Assembly (NCBI GenBank): GCA_007922225.1
Contig: ML680053.1
Span: 15,197,877-15,261,876 of the forward strand
DNA length: 64,000 nt
Direction: 5' to 3'
From: Emydura subglobosa
Lineage: Eukaryota > Chordata > Testudines > Chelidae
Shown here: positions 11,758 through 23,339 of the stretch, piece by piece
How the letters are laid out: the number at the start of each line of letters is the position of its first letter
Position numbering within the stretch: position 1 is the first letter of the stretch
Notes under the pieces: generated by a model
What the model saw: the letters and a program-made list of their open reading frames with translations, nothing else
Told to the model about the DNA's origin: nothing
Database searches by the model: none
Translations under genes and position numbers: made by a program

Positions 11758-13164
11758 TGGCTACTGCAAAGCCCAGATGTGCTCCCAGAAACACAGGAGT
11801 TATTCTTGACCCCCGAGCAGTCCAGCAGCACACAGGACAGCACAAATGATCCCGTGGAAGATACATCTGGTGCGTTTTCTTTCTTATTATCATTGGTGTC
11901 CCTGTACATTGAGTGTGTGGTGGGGGGCACGAGAGGGATCTCAGGCATTTTGTTGCCTGCACTGGGTGATAACCCAGGTCTCAGTTACTGTATGTGTTGA
12001 GAAACGCTATGTGTAACATCAGTTGTTATAACATGGGAAATATTACGTATGTAATCTGTGATCCCTCCCTTGATTTTCTCTGCAACCAAGGGAGGCTTCC
12101 TGCGTTTTAAGCCTTGTTCTCCCAGACCACCATGCAGTGTTTTAAATCCAAGCCTTGCTTCCCCCCTCCCCGGCACAGTGCAAGCCCCGAATGCCTGCTC
12201 AAACTTCTTAAAATCCAAGCCTTGTTTCCTCTCCACCCCACCCGCAGCAAGCCCCGAGTGCCTGCTCGAACTTTTTTAAAGCCAAACCTTGCTTTCCACC
12301 CCTCCCCAGCACAGCACAAGCCGCGAGTGCCTGCTCAAACGTCTTTAAATCCAAGCCTTGCTTCCCCCGCCCCCCCCAGCAAGCCCTGAGTGCCTGCTCA
12401 AACTCTTTTAAAGCCAAGCCTTGCATTCCCCCCCCCACCCAGCGCACAGCCAGGAGTGCCGGCTGAAAGTGTTTTCAATCCAAGCCTTGCTTCCTAGATA
12501 CATTGTTTCATGGACCACTTTGTGTAAATGGCAACACATTTATATTGTATCTATCTAATGATGTGATGTTACATTTGTTGCAAAATGTTCTGAATGCAAC
12601 TTTTTGCAACAATGTTTCATTGAGTCCTTTTTCAAACTTTCACAGTTCTATCTCTGTACTCAGTTTTCTAACTATGTGTACCCTGTTGTTTCTATTTCAT
12701 TCTGTAGACATCTATGTAGTGGACCCACCCTTAAGAAATGCAGCTGACTGCCTATCTCTGATTAGGAAAAAAAAAGAAAAAACAGAGAAGATATGTTTTC
12801 TGAGCTCATGAGCACCTCAACATCAGAGACAGAGCAAAGAACATGGAGACAGATCTTGAGCCAGACTTTCCACAGTGCCATGGATAGTCACAGACAAACG
12901 CAGGAGACTGTGCGCAGCACCACGGCAGAGGTTCTGAAAGTCCTGTGGTACCAGTCAGACATGCTCTGGTGTCTTGTGGATCTTCAGGAGCAGAGGCAGG
13001 GCACAGTGCTGCTGCAGCCCCTCCAGAATGCTCCAGAAACCAGGGTTATGGTGCCCTCCACCTTCCCTGCTACCACAAGATCTCGTGCTAGATTGTCCAG
13101 GATACAGCCCCTACTGTACTCCACCACAGCAAGCTCCCACCCAACCCCTGGAGACAGTGAATGA
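11758..13164 (+). pseudogene. Harbinger accessory gene (copy 2), SANT domain deleted
   Basis: The gene begins MATAKPRCAP as in copy 1. At about 11781-11786 it jumps to the sequence that lies 410 bp further on in copy 1 (CCAGAAACxCAGGA...). The whole SANT/Myb-like domain is therefore missing, and the residual frame stops at 11847-11849. The donor has changed to GTGCGT and the acceptor CTGTAG ends at 12707. The second exon is an open frame 12793-13164 (MFSELMSTSTSETEQR ... HPTPGDSE), better preserved than in copy 1. It holds a QSDMLWCLVDLQEQ helix and a Pro/Ser-rich tail. Confidence 0.75.
12105..12495 (+). repeat. 66-bp minisatellite inside Harbinger copy 2
   Basis: The phrase CCAAGCCTTGCTTCC (with small changes) recurs at 12148, 12215, 12282, 12351, 12414 and 12480, spacings of 67, 67, 69, 63 and 66 bp. 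Each unit also holds a C-rich run, AGCACAGC-like text and a GAGTGCCTGCTCAAAC-like end followed by TTTAAA. It occupies most of the intron of the accessory gene. Copy 1 has no equivalent. Confidence 0.85.
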
Positions 13165-13393
13165 AGACTTCCCCCTCCTTCCCCCCATTACTGGAATGTA
13201 AAGAAAGGTTTTCTGTATTAAAAAATGGCGTTTAATAAAAAAACTTACATATTCAGGTGGCATTTGTTGGGCACAGCTATCAAAGGGGGATTGGGCGGGG
13301 GGAACATCAAAGCCAAACAAACATACATGAACATAAATCAGTCCTGCATCTCATTGGAGAACCTGGTTTTCAAAGCTTCCCTAATGCAAAGCG

Positions 13394-14788
13394 CTACTCG
13401 ATTAGCTCTACGCGTACTGCTGGCATCTGGCTGTTCATAATTGGCACCCAGTCTTTCTGCCTCCACAGCCCAAACCTGGGGAACCTTTCCCCCTTAGCTT
13501 CACACACATTATGAAGAACACAGCAAGCAGATATCTCAGAAGGGAGGTACTTCCCACTGATGTCCAGCCTAGTGAGGAGACTCCTCCATCTACCCTTTAA
13601 GCACCCAAAGGCACATTCAACAACCATTCTGCAGTTGCTTAACCTCTTATTAAAACACTCCTTGTCACATTTAAGGTGACCGGTGTAGGGCTTCATTAGC
13701 CAAGGGAGAAAGGGGTAAGCAGGATCCCCCAGGATCGCTACAGGCATTTCCACACCCCCCAATGTCAATTTTTTGGTCATGGAAGAAAGTGCTCGCCTGC
13801 AGCTTAGAGAAAAGCCCCGAGTTATGAAATACACGAGCATCATGCACCTTCCCAGGCCACCCCACACAGATGTCTGTAAAACTACCCCTGTGATCCACAA
13901 GCCCCTGAAAGACCATGGAGAAGTACCACTTGTGGTTTATGTACTCCGTTGCCGGGTGTGCAGGTGCCAACATGGGGATGCGAGTACCATCAATGCCCTC
14001 CCCACCTCCCCGCAGTTTGGGAACCCCATCGCGGCAAACCCCTCCACTATGTCCTGCATGTTTCCCAAAGTCACAAGCTTTCTTAGCAAAAGTCTATTGA
14101 TGGCACTGCACACTTGAATTACAGCAGCTCCCACTGAAGATTTACCAACTCCAAATTGATTCCCAACAGAGCGGTAACAGTCGGGGGTTGTCAGCTTCCA
14201 GAGAGCGATGGCAAATCTCTTCTCCACCGTCATAGCTTGTCTCAAGCGAGTATTCACGCACCTCAGGGATGGTGACAGCTCTGAACACAGTCCAAGGAAA
14301 GTTGCCTTCCACATACGAAAGTTTTGCAACCACTGATCATCATCCCACAGCTGCATAACAATGTGGTCCCACCAGTCTGTGCTGGTTTCTCTGCACCAGA
14401 ACCTGTGGTCCACTGACCGCAGGTGAAACGTGATAGCCTGCAGCAATTGGTCATTATTAGTATCTATTGCCTGTATCAGGGCAGACAGAGTGACAATGGT
14501 GAAATACATACCTTCACTTACTGCTTCAATTAGAAAGTAATCCAGGATAAGCAGGGTTGTATTTGTCATGCTCAGAATCACAGTGCACAACTCGTCTGTC
14601 TCCATATCTCTGCAGCAATGGTGATCGTGGGTGGGGGGAATGAAAAAATGGCACGAAAATCCTTTTCCTGTTTGCTTGGGGAGGGGGGGAAGAGGGTAGG
14701 GGAAGCAGCACTGCATCATGGGATGTTGACACTCGTCACAACAGCCTCTATGGTTAGTTGCACTGTGGGATAGCTTCCCACATTGCAC
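13394..14788 (-). pseudogene. Harbinger transposase (copy 2), near full length with at least two frameshifts
   Basis: A 283-codon open frame (14788-13937) carries the N-terminus, the FWCRETSTDWWDHIVMQLWD block, and the helix-turn-helix-like TVEKRFAIALWKLTTPDCYR and SVGNQFGVGKSSVGAAVIQV. A frame shift near 14010 restores GIDGTRIPMLAPAHPATEYI and then NHKWYFSMVFQGLVDHRGSF and DICVGWPGKVHDARVFHNSG. A second shift near 13760 restores ILGDPAYPFLPWLMKPYTGH and MVVECAFGCLKGRWRSLLTR. These are the acidic positions and LKGRWR signature of the DDE_Tnp_4 family (relatives of HARBI1). All conserved blocks are present, so it is recently inactivated. It is a transposon gene, not host HARBI1, because it lies between matching inverted repeats. 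Confidence 0.85.
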
Positions 14789-14943
14789 TGCTCTCTAATT
14801 CCAAGTACGGTTTTCCAGTGTGGATGCAATAAAGCAGATTAAGCACTGTAGTGTGGACAATCTGCAGTGCTTTCTATAAAGCGCTTTCTAAAATACGCAT
14901 TAAGCTAATGCACATTAGTGCAGTAGTGTAGACATAGCCTAAG

Positions 14944-15254
14944 GCATTTCTTGGACGCTTCTTTTAAAGTATCTGCTACTGGCTCCAGAGACAGGATACT
15001 GAATTAGATGGACCACAGCTCAGATCCAGGATAGTATTCCCCATCTTCTGATGTGGTTTCATCGCCATTGCCAATAAAAGGATTGATTAGTACATCCCTG
15101 CCTACTTCCTCTCTGCAGAAAGATTGAAGATGTTGTTTATTAATTCTAGCAATAAGAGATTTATATAGATGATCAATCCAGTACCTACATTTTTACTGCA
15201 ACCTGCTAGATGGACAATTGGTCTGACCCAGTATGGCCATTCTTATGTTCTTAA
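14944..15254 (+). repeat. CR1 LINE 3' end fragment
   Basis: Includes ctggctccagagacaggata and gaattagatggaccacagct, and ends ggtctgacccagtatggcca followed by ttcttatgttctta, a standard CR1 3' terminus of sauropsids. It abuts the TAA target duplication of Harbinger copy 2. The transposon therefore inserted next to or inside an older CR1. Confidence 0.7.
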
Positions 15255-16972
15255 CCTACAGAGATACCATAGGACAGGATAAAGGGTATTCAAACATATC
15301 TTGCAACTACATATAGACTAGTCTCTTTTGTTATAGTAGCCCAATGTACATATGTTACAGACCAAAACCCAGAAAGTCGTTATAATGCAAGCCTTTTTTT
15401 AAAAGAGAGAAAAGAAACAAAATAGAGATAGGAATGTGAGGCAACAAGTGAGTGCATATAATTTAATTTCTATAATTTGTAGTAGTTTTATATGTGAACA
15501 GATATTACTGGGTCTTCTTCCAGTTCCAAAGTTAGTTAAATTTTGGACTCCCATCAGATACAGATTGTGAAGCTCTCATTTGTCTGTAATTGTATCTGTG
15601 AGGACAGTAATTGAAAGAAATCTGAACTTTATTATCTGATATTTGTTACAAAGGCATTCAAAGGAGACTGTTCCTCCACCATGTGTTATGTCCTTAATCC
15701 TGAATATTCCTTCTTCCAAGCTAATATTTTAAATGTGGTTTTAGCTTTTATTTTAAGGCCTAAGTTATCCCACAGTGATGCATAAAATGAGCTAGCCAAT
15801 TTGGAATATATAGGTTTTGTAGGGTACTCCACATTGCTGCAGAAAGATGACTAAGGTACAAAGCACAATCTTTTCTCAAGGACTAATGCTTTTAACAAGT
15901 AAACATGCATCCTAAGGTTCAGGCTAATCTTAAAACCTTAAGTGTGAGTCCCTCCCATGAGCCTTCTGTCTACCAAGTATTATCTCTTATTGCACTTCTT
16001 GTAAGCCAAAGGCAGGGAGAAATGAGCTGAAGCTAAACACCCTGTTTGCCAGTTTTCTATACCCTATAACAACTCTCTTTTAGTCATTTCTAAAATTAAA
16101 TAGCATAAAATGCCCCATAAGGCTGTCTCTATACTGGAATCCATACTTCACCAACATTAGCAGCAATGGAGGCTCTTGTGTAGAAAGATGGTTTTAAATC
16201 TATCATGTCATTTAACCCTAGTCTGATAAAAATGCCTTAAGCCCTGTCTTGACGATGGTTTCCAGTGACTGAATTACAACAAATGGTGCATTGCAGGTCC
16301 CAGCTTTCCTTATGCAGATTATGCCCAAGAATAAAGTTACTGGAGCATGCTCTGACAATGTTATTTTCCTATCCTGGTCTCTAACATGAACAGTCACAAT
16401 GAAGAGGGGGGTTAAAACATGATCACCTCTTGTACATAGCTGGGACAGATAAAAATACTAAGAGTAGAATTTGGCAGTAGGGTTTAACTCCCCCACCAAG
16501 AACCGGGGGGACCCGCTTTGGATCAGATAAACATTACATTCAATCTGACATATAACATAGGGAGTCCTGGCTCCCTTGAAGTCAAAGGCAAAACTACTAT
16601 GGATTTCAATGAGACTAGGATTTCATCCAGTTTCTTTAGATGCAAAACTGACCGGTGGATAGCAAAGCTAATCAAAAAGACTTGCATTCTGCAGTGGGAG
16701 CATACATTGATCATAAATTGAGCAAAGGATAACCTCCCGGACCATTAAATCTCTTTTCACTATTAAGAAAACTTCTCATTTTCTCTCTTTTGACTTACTT
16801 TAGTTTCAAATTGCAGGAAGTTACAGATTAACACCTACAGGTCCCCTTTTTAACCCTTTTTAACCCTATTAGTGGTGATTTTTAACCCTGCAATTGGTGA
16901 AAAAAATTGACCTGCAAGTATTTTATTTCTTAAATGTTTTTTTTTTTATTTGATACAACCATCTTCCCCCAC

Positions 16973-16994
16973 CGGGCGGGGGGGCGGGGGGGCC
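16973..16994 (+). other. G-rich run, potential G-quadruplex
   Basis: Three long G-runs separated by single C residues (runs of 3, 7 and 7) lie in an otherwise T/A-rich intron. Splitting the longer runs gives four GGG tracts. On the transcribed (minus-strand) RNA this would be C-rich, so any quadruplex would form in DNA only. Confidence 0.5.
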
Positions 16995-17227
16995 GTAGTA
17001 ATTTAAGCCTCTAACATTAAAATATAGGCATCTCATCACATCACATTTTTTATTCCCCTTTTTTCCTCCATTTAAAATTAGAATGATATTTATTCATCTC
17101 TAGTTTCTTAAAGATACTTTTTTTAAAAAACAAAAGACAAAGAAAATGTACTTTTGTTTTCAAGAATTCATACAGTAGCTACTTTTCTGGCCTGACTTCT
17201 AAGTACAGTCTGTCATTTTAAAAAGTA

Positions 17228-17303
17228 TGGGTTAAATCTTCAAAAGCACCTAAGTCCTATTGAAAGTCAATGCAACCCTGGTGCTTTTGAAAATTCTACC
17301 CTA
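17228..17303. repeat. Short palindromic dispersed repeat
   Basis: Left arm gggttaaatcttcaaaagca and inverted right arm ggtgcttttgaaaattctac surround a short centre with tcctattgaaagtcaatg. This arrangement is a common fold-back repeat in tetrapod genomes. Confidence 0.45.
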
Positions 17304-17980
17304 TGCCTTCAGGATAAAAATTGGTATTTGCTTAGTTAAGAAAAGTTATAAAGCAATACATTGCAGTGTTTTATCTAAAGCTCATCACTATACACGAGCT
17401 CCTGGTTAACGAGTTTTAACAGGCAAAGAAGAGTCAACATTGCTCAAAAAAATACTTGATAGATCTAGCACTTCACTGTGATCACTGTGAACTACAAACA
17501 ATCTGAAAGGGGTTGGAAATAATTAAAATGCAACATTTCACTTGAGATATCAGTACCTGTAACAACGAATTCCTTAACAGTAAAAAGTGAAGAAATGGAG
17601 CCTGGACTGAATACTTCACTAGTGCATTGTCCTGACAGTCAGTCGGTATATTACAGGGAAAAAAGAAATGCAAGGATAGAGAATTTACAAATCCACCTTC
17701 TAGGTTAAGTCAGCCAAAAATCTTCAGGACTTCAATACAGGACTAACAAATTTAAGTTTCGATTCAGATCCTGCGCTTAAACATAGGTGCAACCTCAAAA
17801 GAAATCATAGTGAGGGGATTTCACAGCTGACTGGGCTGCTAATGGAATTTGGAACCTATCACCTATAGTTCAGCAAAATAAGTGAAAACCAAGCCAGTAA
17901 TAACAGAAGTTGACATGTGATGACTATTTGATGGTCTGTGAAATGAACTAATGATCTCATTCCATTTCCTAATGAACAAG

Positions 17981-17984
<4 letters not shown>

Positions 17985-18011
<27 letters not shown>

Positions 18012-18035
18012 CTTTTCTTTTCTTTTCCCTTTCCG
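17985..18035 (+). repeat. Polypyrimidine tract (T)n(TTTTC)n
   Basis: A run of about 24 T residues followed by four TTTTC-like units and CCCTTTCC. On the minus strand, the direction of SLC36A4 transcription, it is a purine tract. It may be the A-tail of a lost minus-strand retroposon, but no body was recognised beside it. Confidence 0.6.
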
Positions 18036-20149
18036 GTAAATTCACTACTATGGGCACATATGGGCCTCCATACTTTGGCAAGTTCAGTAGAAAGGCCAAG
18101 GATTGAATGATTATTTAGTCTGATCCCTACTGTTTCAGTCCTAGGGGTGATCCTTCCAAAATACATAAATCACCCCAACTATGCCAAATAGTTTTCTCTC
18201 TGCTGCTGTGGGAAAAGCAACATCAAGCATCCCTCTCTTCCAGTTGATGCAAGACATCACACACTGCTAGTAGTTCAAATGTCCTTTTCCTATAAAGCAC
18301 TCAGATACCCCTGTGATTAAAGCACAAGTGAGAAAGCAATAAACAAACAAAGGGCAAAATATCACTTCATGATGCAATAGTCTCATTTCTTTGAAATGCC
18401 TCTTCCTTGATAACAGTTTTCCTCTCACAGATTTCAAATCCCTTTCAGAATGATTGTTAAGAGTCGATGTATGACTTTTAACCACTCTGTTTATGAGAGC
18501 CAAGCAATGCTACTGAGCTATTTCTTTAAAATAATTTCTCCAAATCTGGGTGGCACTCCCAACATTATCCTGCCAAGTCATTCTGGGATGGATAATTAAG
18601 ATTCTTTGGATCCAAAAACTGCATATGTTCTTAATGTCTCACCTTGGTTTTGGGACATCATTTTTCAATGAATATTTAAAGAGGTTATTGAGTTTGGAAG
18701 CACTTTATGCTAGGCAAAAATACAATTCTAATAATACATGTTATTTTAACCTGCACAGTAAAATCACCTAAAGTATATTTTGTAACAAAACCGCAGCTCA
18801 GCTATGCTTACTCCAGAGAAAGAGTAAAGAAACTAAATTCTGACACATACAACGTATTTAATTTATAAGACTGATATTTCAGTTAAAAAACTAGAAACTA
18901 CTAAATCTAAAAAACTACAAACTAGAATTGTATTGGTATATCTGTGTTAATACTGTTCCATCAATAAAAAGACTATTTATATGGAAAAACAATTTCTCTT
19001 TTAAATGGGAGGTTATGTCCAAAGAGACAGAGAAGCCAATTATGTGGCACAGTGCAGTCAAACACATTAGAAAGATGTGGTAATAACCGCTTACCAAAAT
19101 GCATGCACCAGACAGGACAAAATGGGAGACAGCGTGATCTTCTCTCAGTCTCATCCCCTGCCCAGTTCTCCCAGTACTCAGTGCAATGGGGTCATATAGG
19201 GAGTCTAACAAATTTATAAAACACAACAGGGTCTACATTTCTTACCAACGTACATACATGTATATGAAGTTGCTAAGACACAAGATGCAAATAAATACAT
19301 TATTAGTCTCAGGTACATATATGGGGCCTGGTAAACACATGCACTGTGGACATTTATTTCACTTATGACAAAAAGTTTTAAATAAATATAAAAACATTTT
19401 AAATATTAACCTGCCCCAGAAAATACTTCCACTGGAACTAAGCAAATAGTTGTCCAGGGCACAGAAGCAGCTTGTACATAAGGGAGCCTTTGCCTCTCTT
19501 CTACAGGTCCAAATTAGCCTGGGGTTAAGTGTTTCCTCCCTGTCATTCTCCACAAAGCAATTTATCCTTTTAAATACTCCTCTCACTTATACTTTCAGAG
19601 AAGTCTCCTTTTTACACAGCTGATGGGATGACTTGTGTATGACGTATTGACCAGTTATGTGAAGGAGTCTTTATAGTTCCAACCTGTGCATGTGTTGGAA
19701 GATGGAACTTAAATTTCTGGACCAATCAGATCACAGCTTTCATCCAAGCCATTTTATAAGAAATTAGGCATATGATGCGTCCTAAAACTATAGCCACATG
19801 GACATGAAGGCAAGTTCCAAACCCTCTGACCAGGAATTCCTCAGGACCTCAATTCATTCTTTTATTCAGTGGCCACTAAATGTTTATCAAAGAGAAGATG
19901 GTGTTTATTAGAGGAGGGAGGGTGTTGAGAGACCACAGGGCAGAGAAGAAATAATTTTTTTCCAAAAGGCAAGGGCCTGGGGCTTCTGATGGATTTCACA
20001 TAGCTGGTAGACTTTAAGGCTCAGATCTTACTTGTAAGGGGGAAACTTTTGGGAAAGGAAACTCCACAAGGATTTCCTTGTAGAGATTCCGCCACATTGA
20101 CCCACTTGCGGCAGATATCATGCACAAAAGCCTTACATCAGCTCTGGCT

Positions 20150-21290
20150 CCTGGTGCCCTGTGATGGGGTTTCTATTCGACACAAGGCAGAGCAGATTAA
20201 ATTAGGTAATTTACTTTATATACTGCACCTAGAGGTGAGCCTAATGGAAGATGAAGTTCAGCTGGAAAGGAGCAAGTTGGGACTGTATAGAGGGATGAAG
20301 CTGGGAGCAGAAGAGGACAGCAGGGGAAGTAGTCCATAGTCACTCCTGGGGAGAAGGGAGGTTTGTTTGGGGCTACAGAATCTGGCAAGAAGTCAAAGAG
20401 GGAAAGTAATCTACAACTGTTTACTGGCTCAGATTCCATCCTCCGAGAGAGTCTGGGCCAGTAAACCAGGGAGGGGCAGATGATAGAGAAGGGAAGTAGG
20501 AAAGAAACCAGGGAAATAGCAACTGGGTCTGGGAGCTAGTAGATCATAACTGCTAGACAAATGGTCCCTGGACTGCTCTAAGAGTAGTGGGAGAAGCTGG
20601 GTTTCCCTACCAGCTGCTGGAAAAGTGACACAGGACCTGGCCTGGGAATGGAAGTCTGTCTGAAACAGCGGGCGGACAGCTAATAGTGGGACTTTGTGGG
20701 ACACCCGTAAGGGGAGGACCATACAGTGACCTGGCCTGAGGGCTGAGTCATGAAGAGGGAGCACTGCGAGTCCTGGAGAGTGAGAGGGGACGCAATGTGA
20801 CCAACTGGCAGAAAGAGGGATGTCAGACCAGAAAGGTGCTAATCCCCAGATGCAGCCACAAAGAGGCATCCCAATGGTGAGCATACCCATTCCATGCCCC
20901 CTCTCCCTCACTGCTGTCAGGGATCTGTACCTGTCCAGAGGGGGAAGAGGGAGGATCCAAGGAAAAGCCGATGTACACCATGTAATATCTGACTATTCAC
21001 TTCTATGGACATACCCCAGAGCTGGAGGAGAGATGCTGCGCATCTATCCCTTCCTCCAAGTCTTTCTTGCCTCAGCCCACCACCACATTACCTCTCCCAC
21101 ATCACAGAATCCCAACAGCATGGAGAGTTCTCTGTGAGGCAGTGGGGACAGTGGGATGCTATAGAGCCACCCAAGCCTTCTTTCTATATGAAGGGCCCCT
21201 CCACATGCATAACTCAGGCGGGCATGATCCTGTCACAAATCATGTCCCCATTTTTTCTCTCACACCTTTTTAAGAAAATCATCTAAATTC
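20150..21290. repeat. GC-rich unclassified repeat-like block
   Basis: From about 20159 (tgtgatggggtttctattcg) to 21290 the sequence is much richer in GC and purines than its surroundings. It has several stop-interrupted open frames and no protein similarity I recognise. The TGTGATGGGG start resembles an LTR beginning, but no second copy or target duplication was seen. Confidence 0.3.
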
Positions 21291-21309
21291 CATCAGGATG
21301 CTTATATAA

Positions 21310-22420
21310 CCATTCTGTGGCGATTATATTCACTACTTTGACAAGACTATGATACATTTTATACACAGTATGCTTTGTGAGGTATCATTTGAAACATCAT
21401 AATCTGCTGAACATTATTATGCTGGTGAAATATGTGCATCAACATTTTAAGTAAAGTTTCAATTGTATAACATTGCTGTAACATGTTCCAGAAGTAGAAA
21501 GGCAGGCCCAAGCCAGTTTTTCAGAAAGACACACTGCCACACTCAAACAGGTATTAAAGTCAAATGGGCTATCACTTATTTAAGCAGCCATTTTTCAGCA
21601 ACAGGAAGGTGTGAATGAAAAATTTACGTTTCATCAGAGGGACGGTTCAGACCTCACGTCCATATAAGACCACGGGGGTAACCCTCAAAGAGGGGAGTGT
21701 GGCATAAGAATGAGAGACAGTGGCCTCCAATTTACCTCTCTTTCTTCTCTGCTCATGACATCAGCCATTTTCAAAGAACTGAACTAAGGGGGAGCGGTCC
21801 CAAGCTGAAAGGAGACCCAGTCTGTGAAATTTACTGCAGCACATGTTGAGACAAAACCTTTTGTTTTTAAATTTACTTAGCTTGTTAAGTATTAGCTTGC
21901 ATTTTACCCTTTTATTTTCTTTTGTAACCAATCCTGACTTTTATGCATCATCACTTTTAATCACTTAAAATCTGTCTTTCTGTACTTAATAAACTTATCT
22001 TATTGTTTTGTCTTAACCAGTGTGTTTAGATTAAACACAGTGTGTTTAGATTAAAGTGTGTGGGGAAACTTCGCTTGGGGTAGCAAGGCTCATGCATTTA
22101 TTATTTTCCTTTGATGAAATGATGGACTGTCTGTAAGCTTGTATCAGAAAGGGTACTGAGCAGCACAAGATGCACATTTCTGGGGGAACAAGGCTGGGAC
22201 TAAGAATTTGTGGGTGTTGCTCTGTAGGTAATTCATGACTGACTGGTCAGCGTGTGCATGTATTTAGCTAGGAGTGAATTTGCTCGCTAAAGGCCATGCG
22301 AGCAGGCCAGGAGTAGATGTTCTGACAGCAAAGAAGTATAAAAAGCACCCCAGGATAGAGAATTAAGGAGACACAGCTCTTCAACAATCCAGATTGTACC
22401 TAGGGAATGTCACAATTTGC
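21310..22420 (+). repeat. Probable LTR-like repeat fragment
   Basis: Contains the phrase gaggtatcatttgaaacatc and aatctgctgaacattattat, which I associate with a dispersed turtle repeat. A polyadenylation-type ttaataaac is at 21986-21995, followed by a short duplicated gtgtgtttagattaaa unit at 22019-22055. No coding capacity and no paired copy in the window. Confidence 0.4.
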
Positions 22421-22482
22421 ATCTTTAAACGTACAATAATCTAATAGTAAATATTAAACAGAAAAGGAGTGCCTTCTGCATA

Positions 22483-22640
22483 GTGGCTACTCCAAGGGAC
22501 TGGGAGTCAGGTTGTCTGGGTTCTGTTGCCATCTCTGGCACTCATTGTGTGGCCTTAGACAGGTCTCTTCATCTTTCTGTGCCACATCTGTGAAATGGGA
22601 AAAAGCACCTATTCACAAATCTCACAAGTATGAGATCAGG
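22483..22640 (+). repeat. MIR-type SINE
   Basis: The order 'gggactgggagtcaggttgt', 'gggttctgttgccatctctg', 'gtggccttagacaggtctct' and 'tctgtgaaatgggaaaaagc' is that of the MIR/CORE-SINE consensus in the plus orientation. Divergence is high, as expected for this old family. Confidence 0.75.
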
Positions 22641-23339
22641 ATTAATAAGAGCTATGAGATCTTCGGAGAGAAAGTATTATTTGAAATATTACGTTGGGGA
22701 ATATGGTATGGGAGCATCCTCATAAGTCCAGCAATTAGGGATTTGAATTTAATTTAACTGTGATAACTGGATGGAAGTGGGAGAAAGAAATAAAGTCCAT
22801 CTATTTATGTGTTGGTTAGGACTTGGGTGTTTATACAGGGCAGTAAGCGCAGTGTATGCATAAGGAAAACTGAATTTGATAAAAAGAGTTATCAACAACA
22901 TAGCCTGAGGTTTCACTACAATTCTGCAGAAGATGAATATAGCAGACAGGGAATGCTGTATAGCCAATAACTAAAATAGTATATCAGGTTCATAAAGCAA
23001 TGCACTGTGTTCCCACCCATTCACCTATAGTTCTTGGTTTTGCAGAAGCTTGATAGTGTAACAAAGGAGGGAGAAGACAGCCCTGTCAGATGCTGTTCTT
23101 ACTGTGCTTGGAAAGTATTATCTCCCATCATCTTCTGAATCTTAATTTGCATGCATAGAAATTAAGGACTGATCATTCTGTAACCCTGCTGTCAGCTATT
23201 CCTGTCAGTATACATGGTTCATTAACAAACTGCTGCCAAGATATTCAAAATTTTCAGCACATCAAAATCCAGAAGGTAAAGTATGCCAATCAGTAGCGAG
23301 CCTGCTTCTCAATCTATCTCAAACAGGAAGCAAACAAAC

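Larger units (their letters stand above)
11416..14939. mobile_element. PIF/Harbinger DNA transposon, copy 2, with TAA target duplication
   Basis: Ends: ggcctagtctacactagcgg on the left and, from the right, ggctatgtctacactactgc. They are flanked by a perfect 3-bp duplication, TAA at 11413-11415 and 14940-14942, as expected for PIF/Harbinger. The organisation matches copy 1: an accessory gene on plus with an intron, a convergent transposase on minus, and an AATAAA near 13230. At about 3.5 kb it is longer than copy 1. It differs by a deletion of the SANT domain and by a 66-bp minisatellite in the accessory-gene intron. Confidence 0.9.
15255..20040. other. AT-rich intron sequence without genes
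   Basis: No exon or clear mobile element was recognised. Minor items are the G-rich run, the palindromic repeat and the pyrimidine tract listed separately. At 16120-16290 a 'ctgtctctatactgg ... ccctgtcttgacga' pair may be a very old MITE, too weak to call. Confidence 0.4.

Noticed and set aside
17863..18166. Minus-strand frames with long Lys runs
   Set aside because: Produced by the poly-T/TTTTC tract read on the opposite strand.
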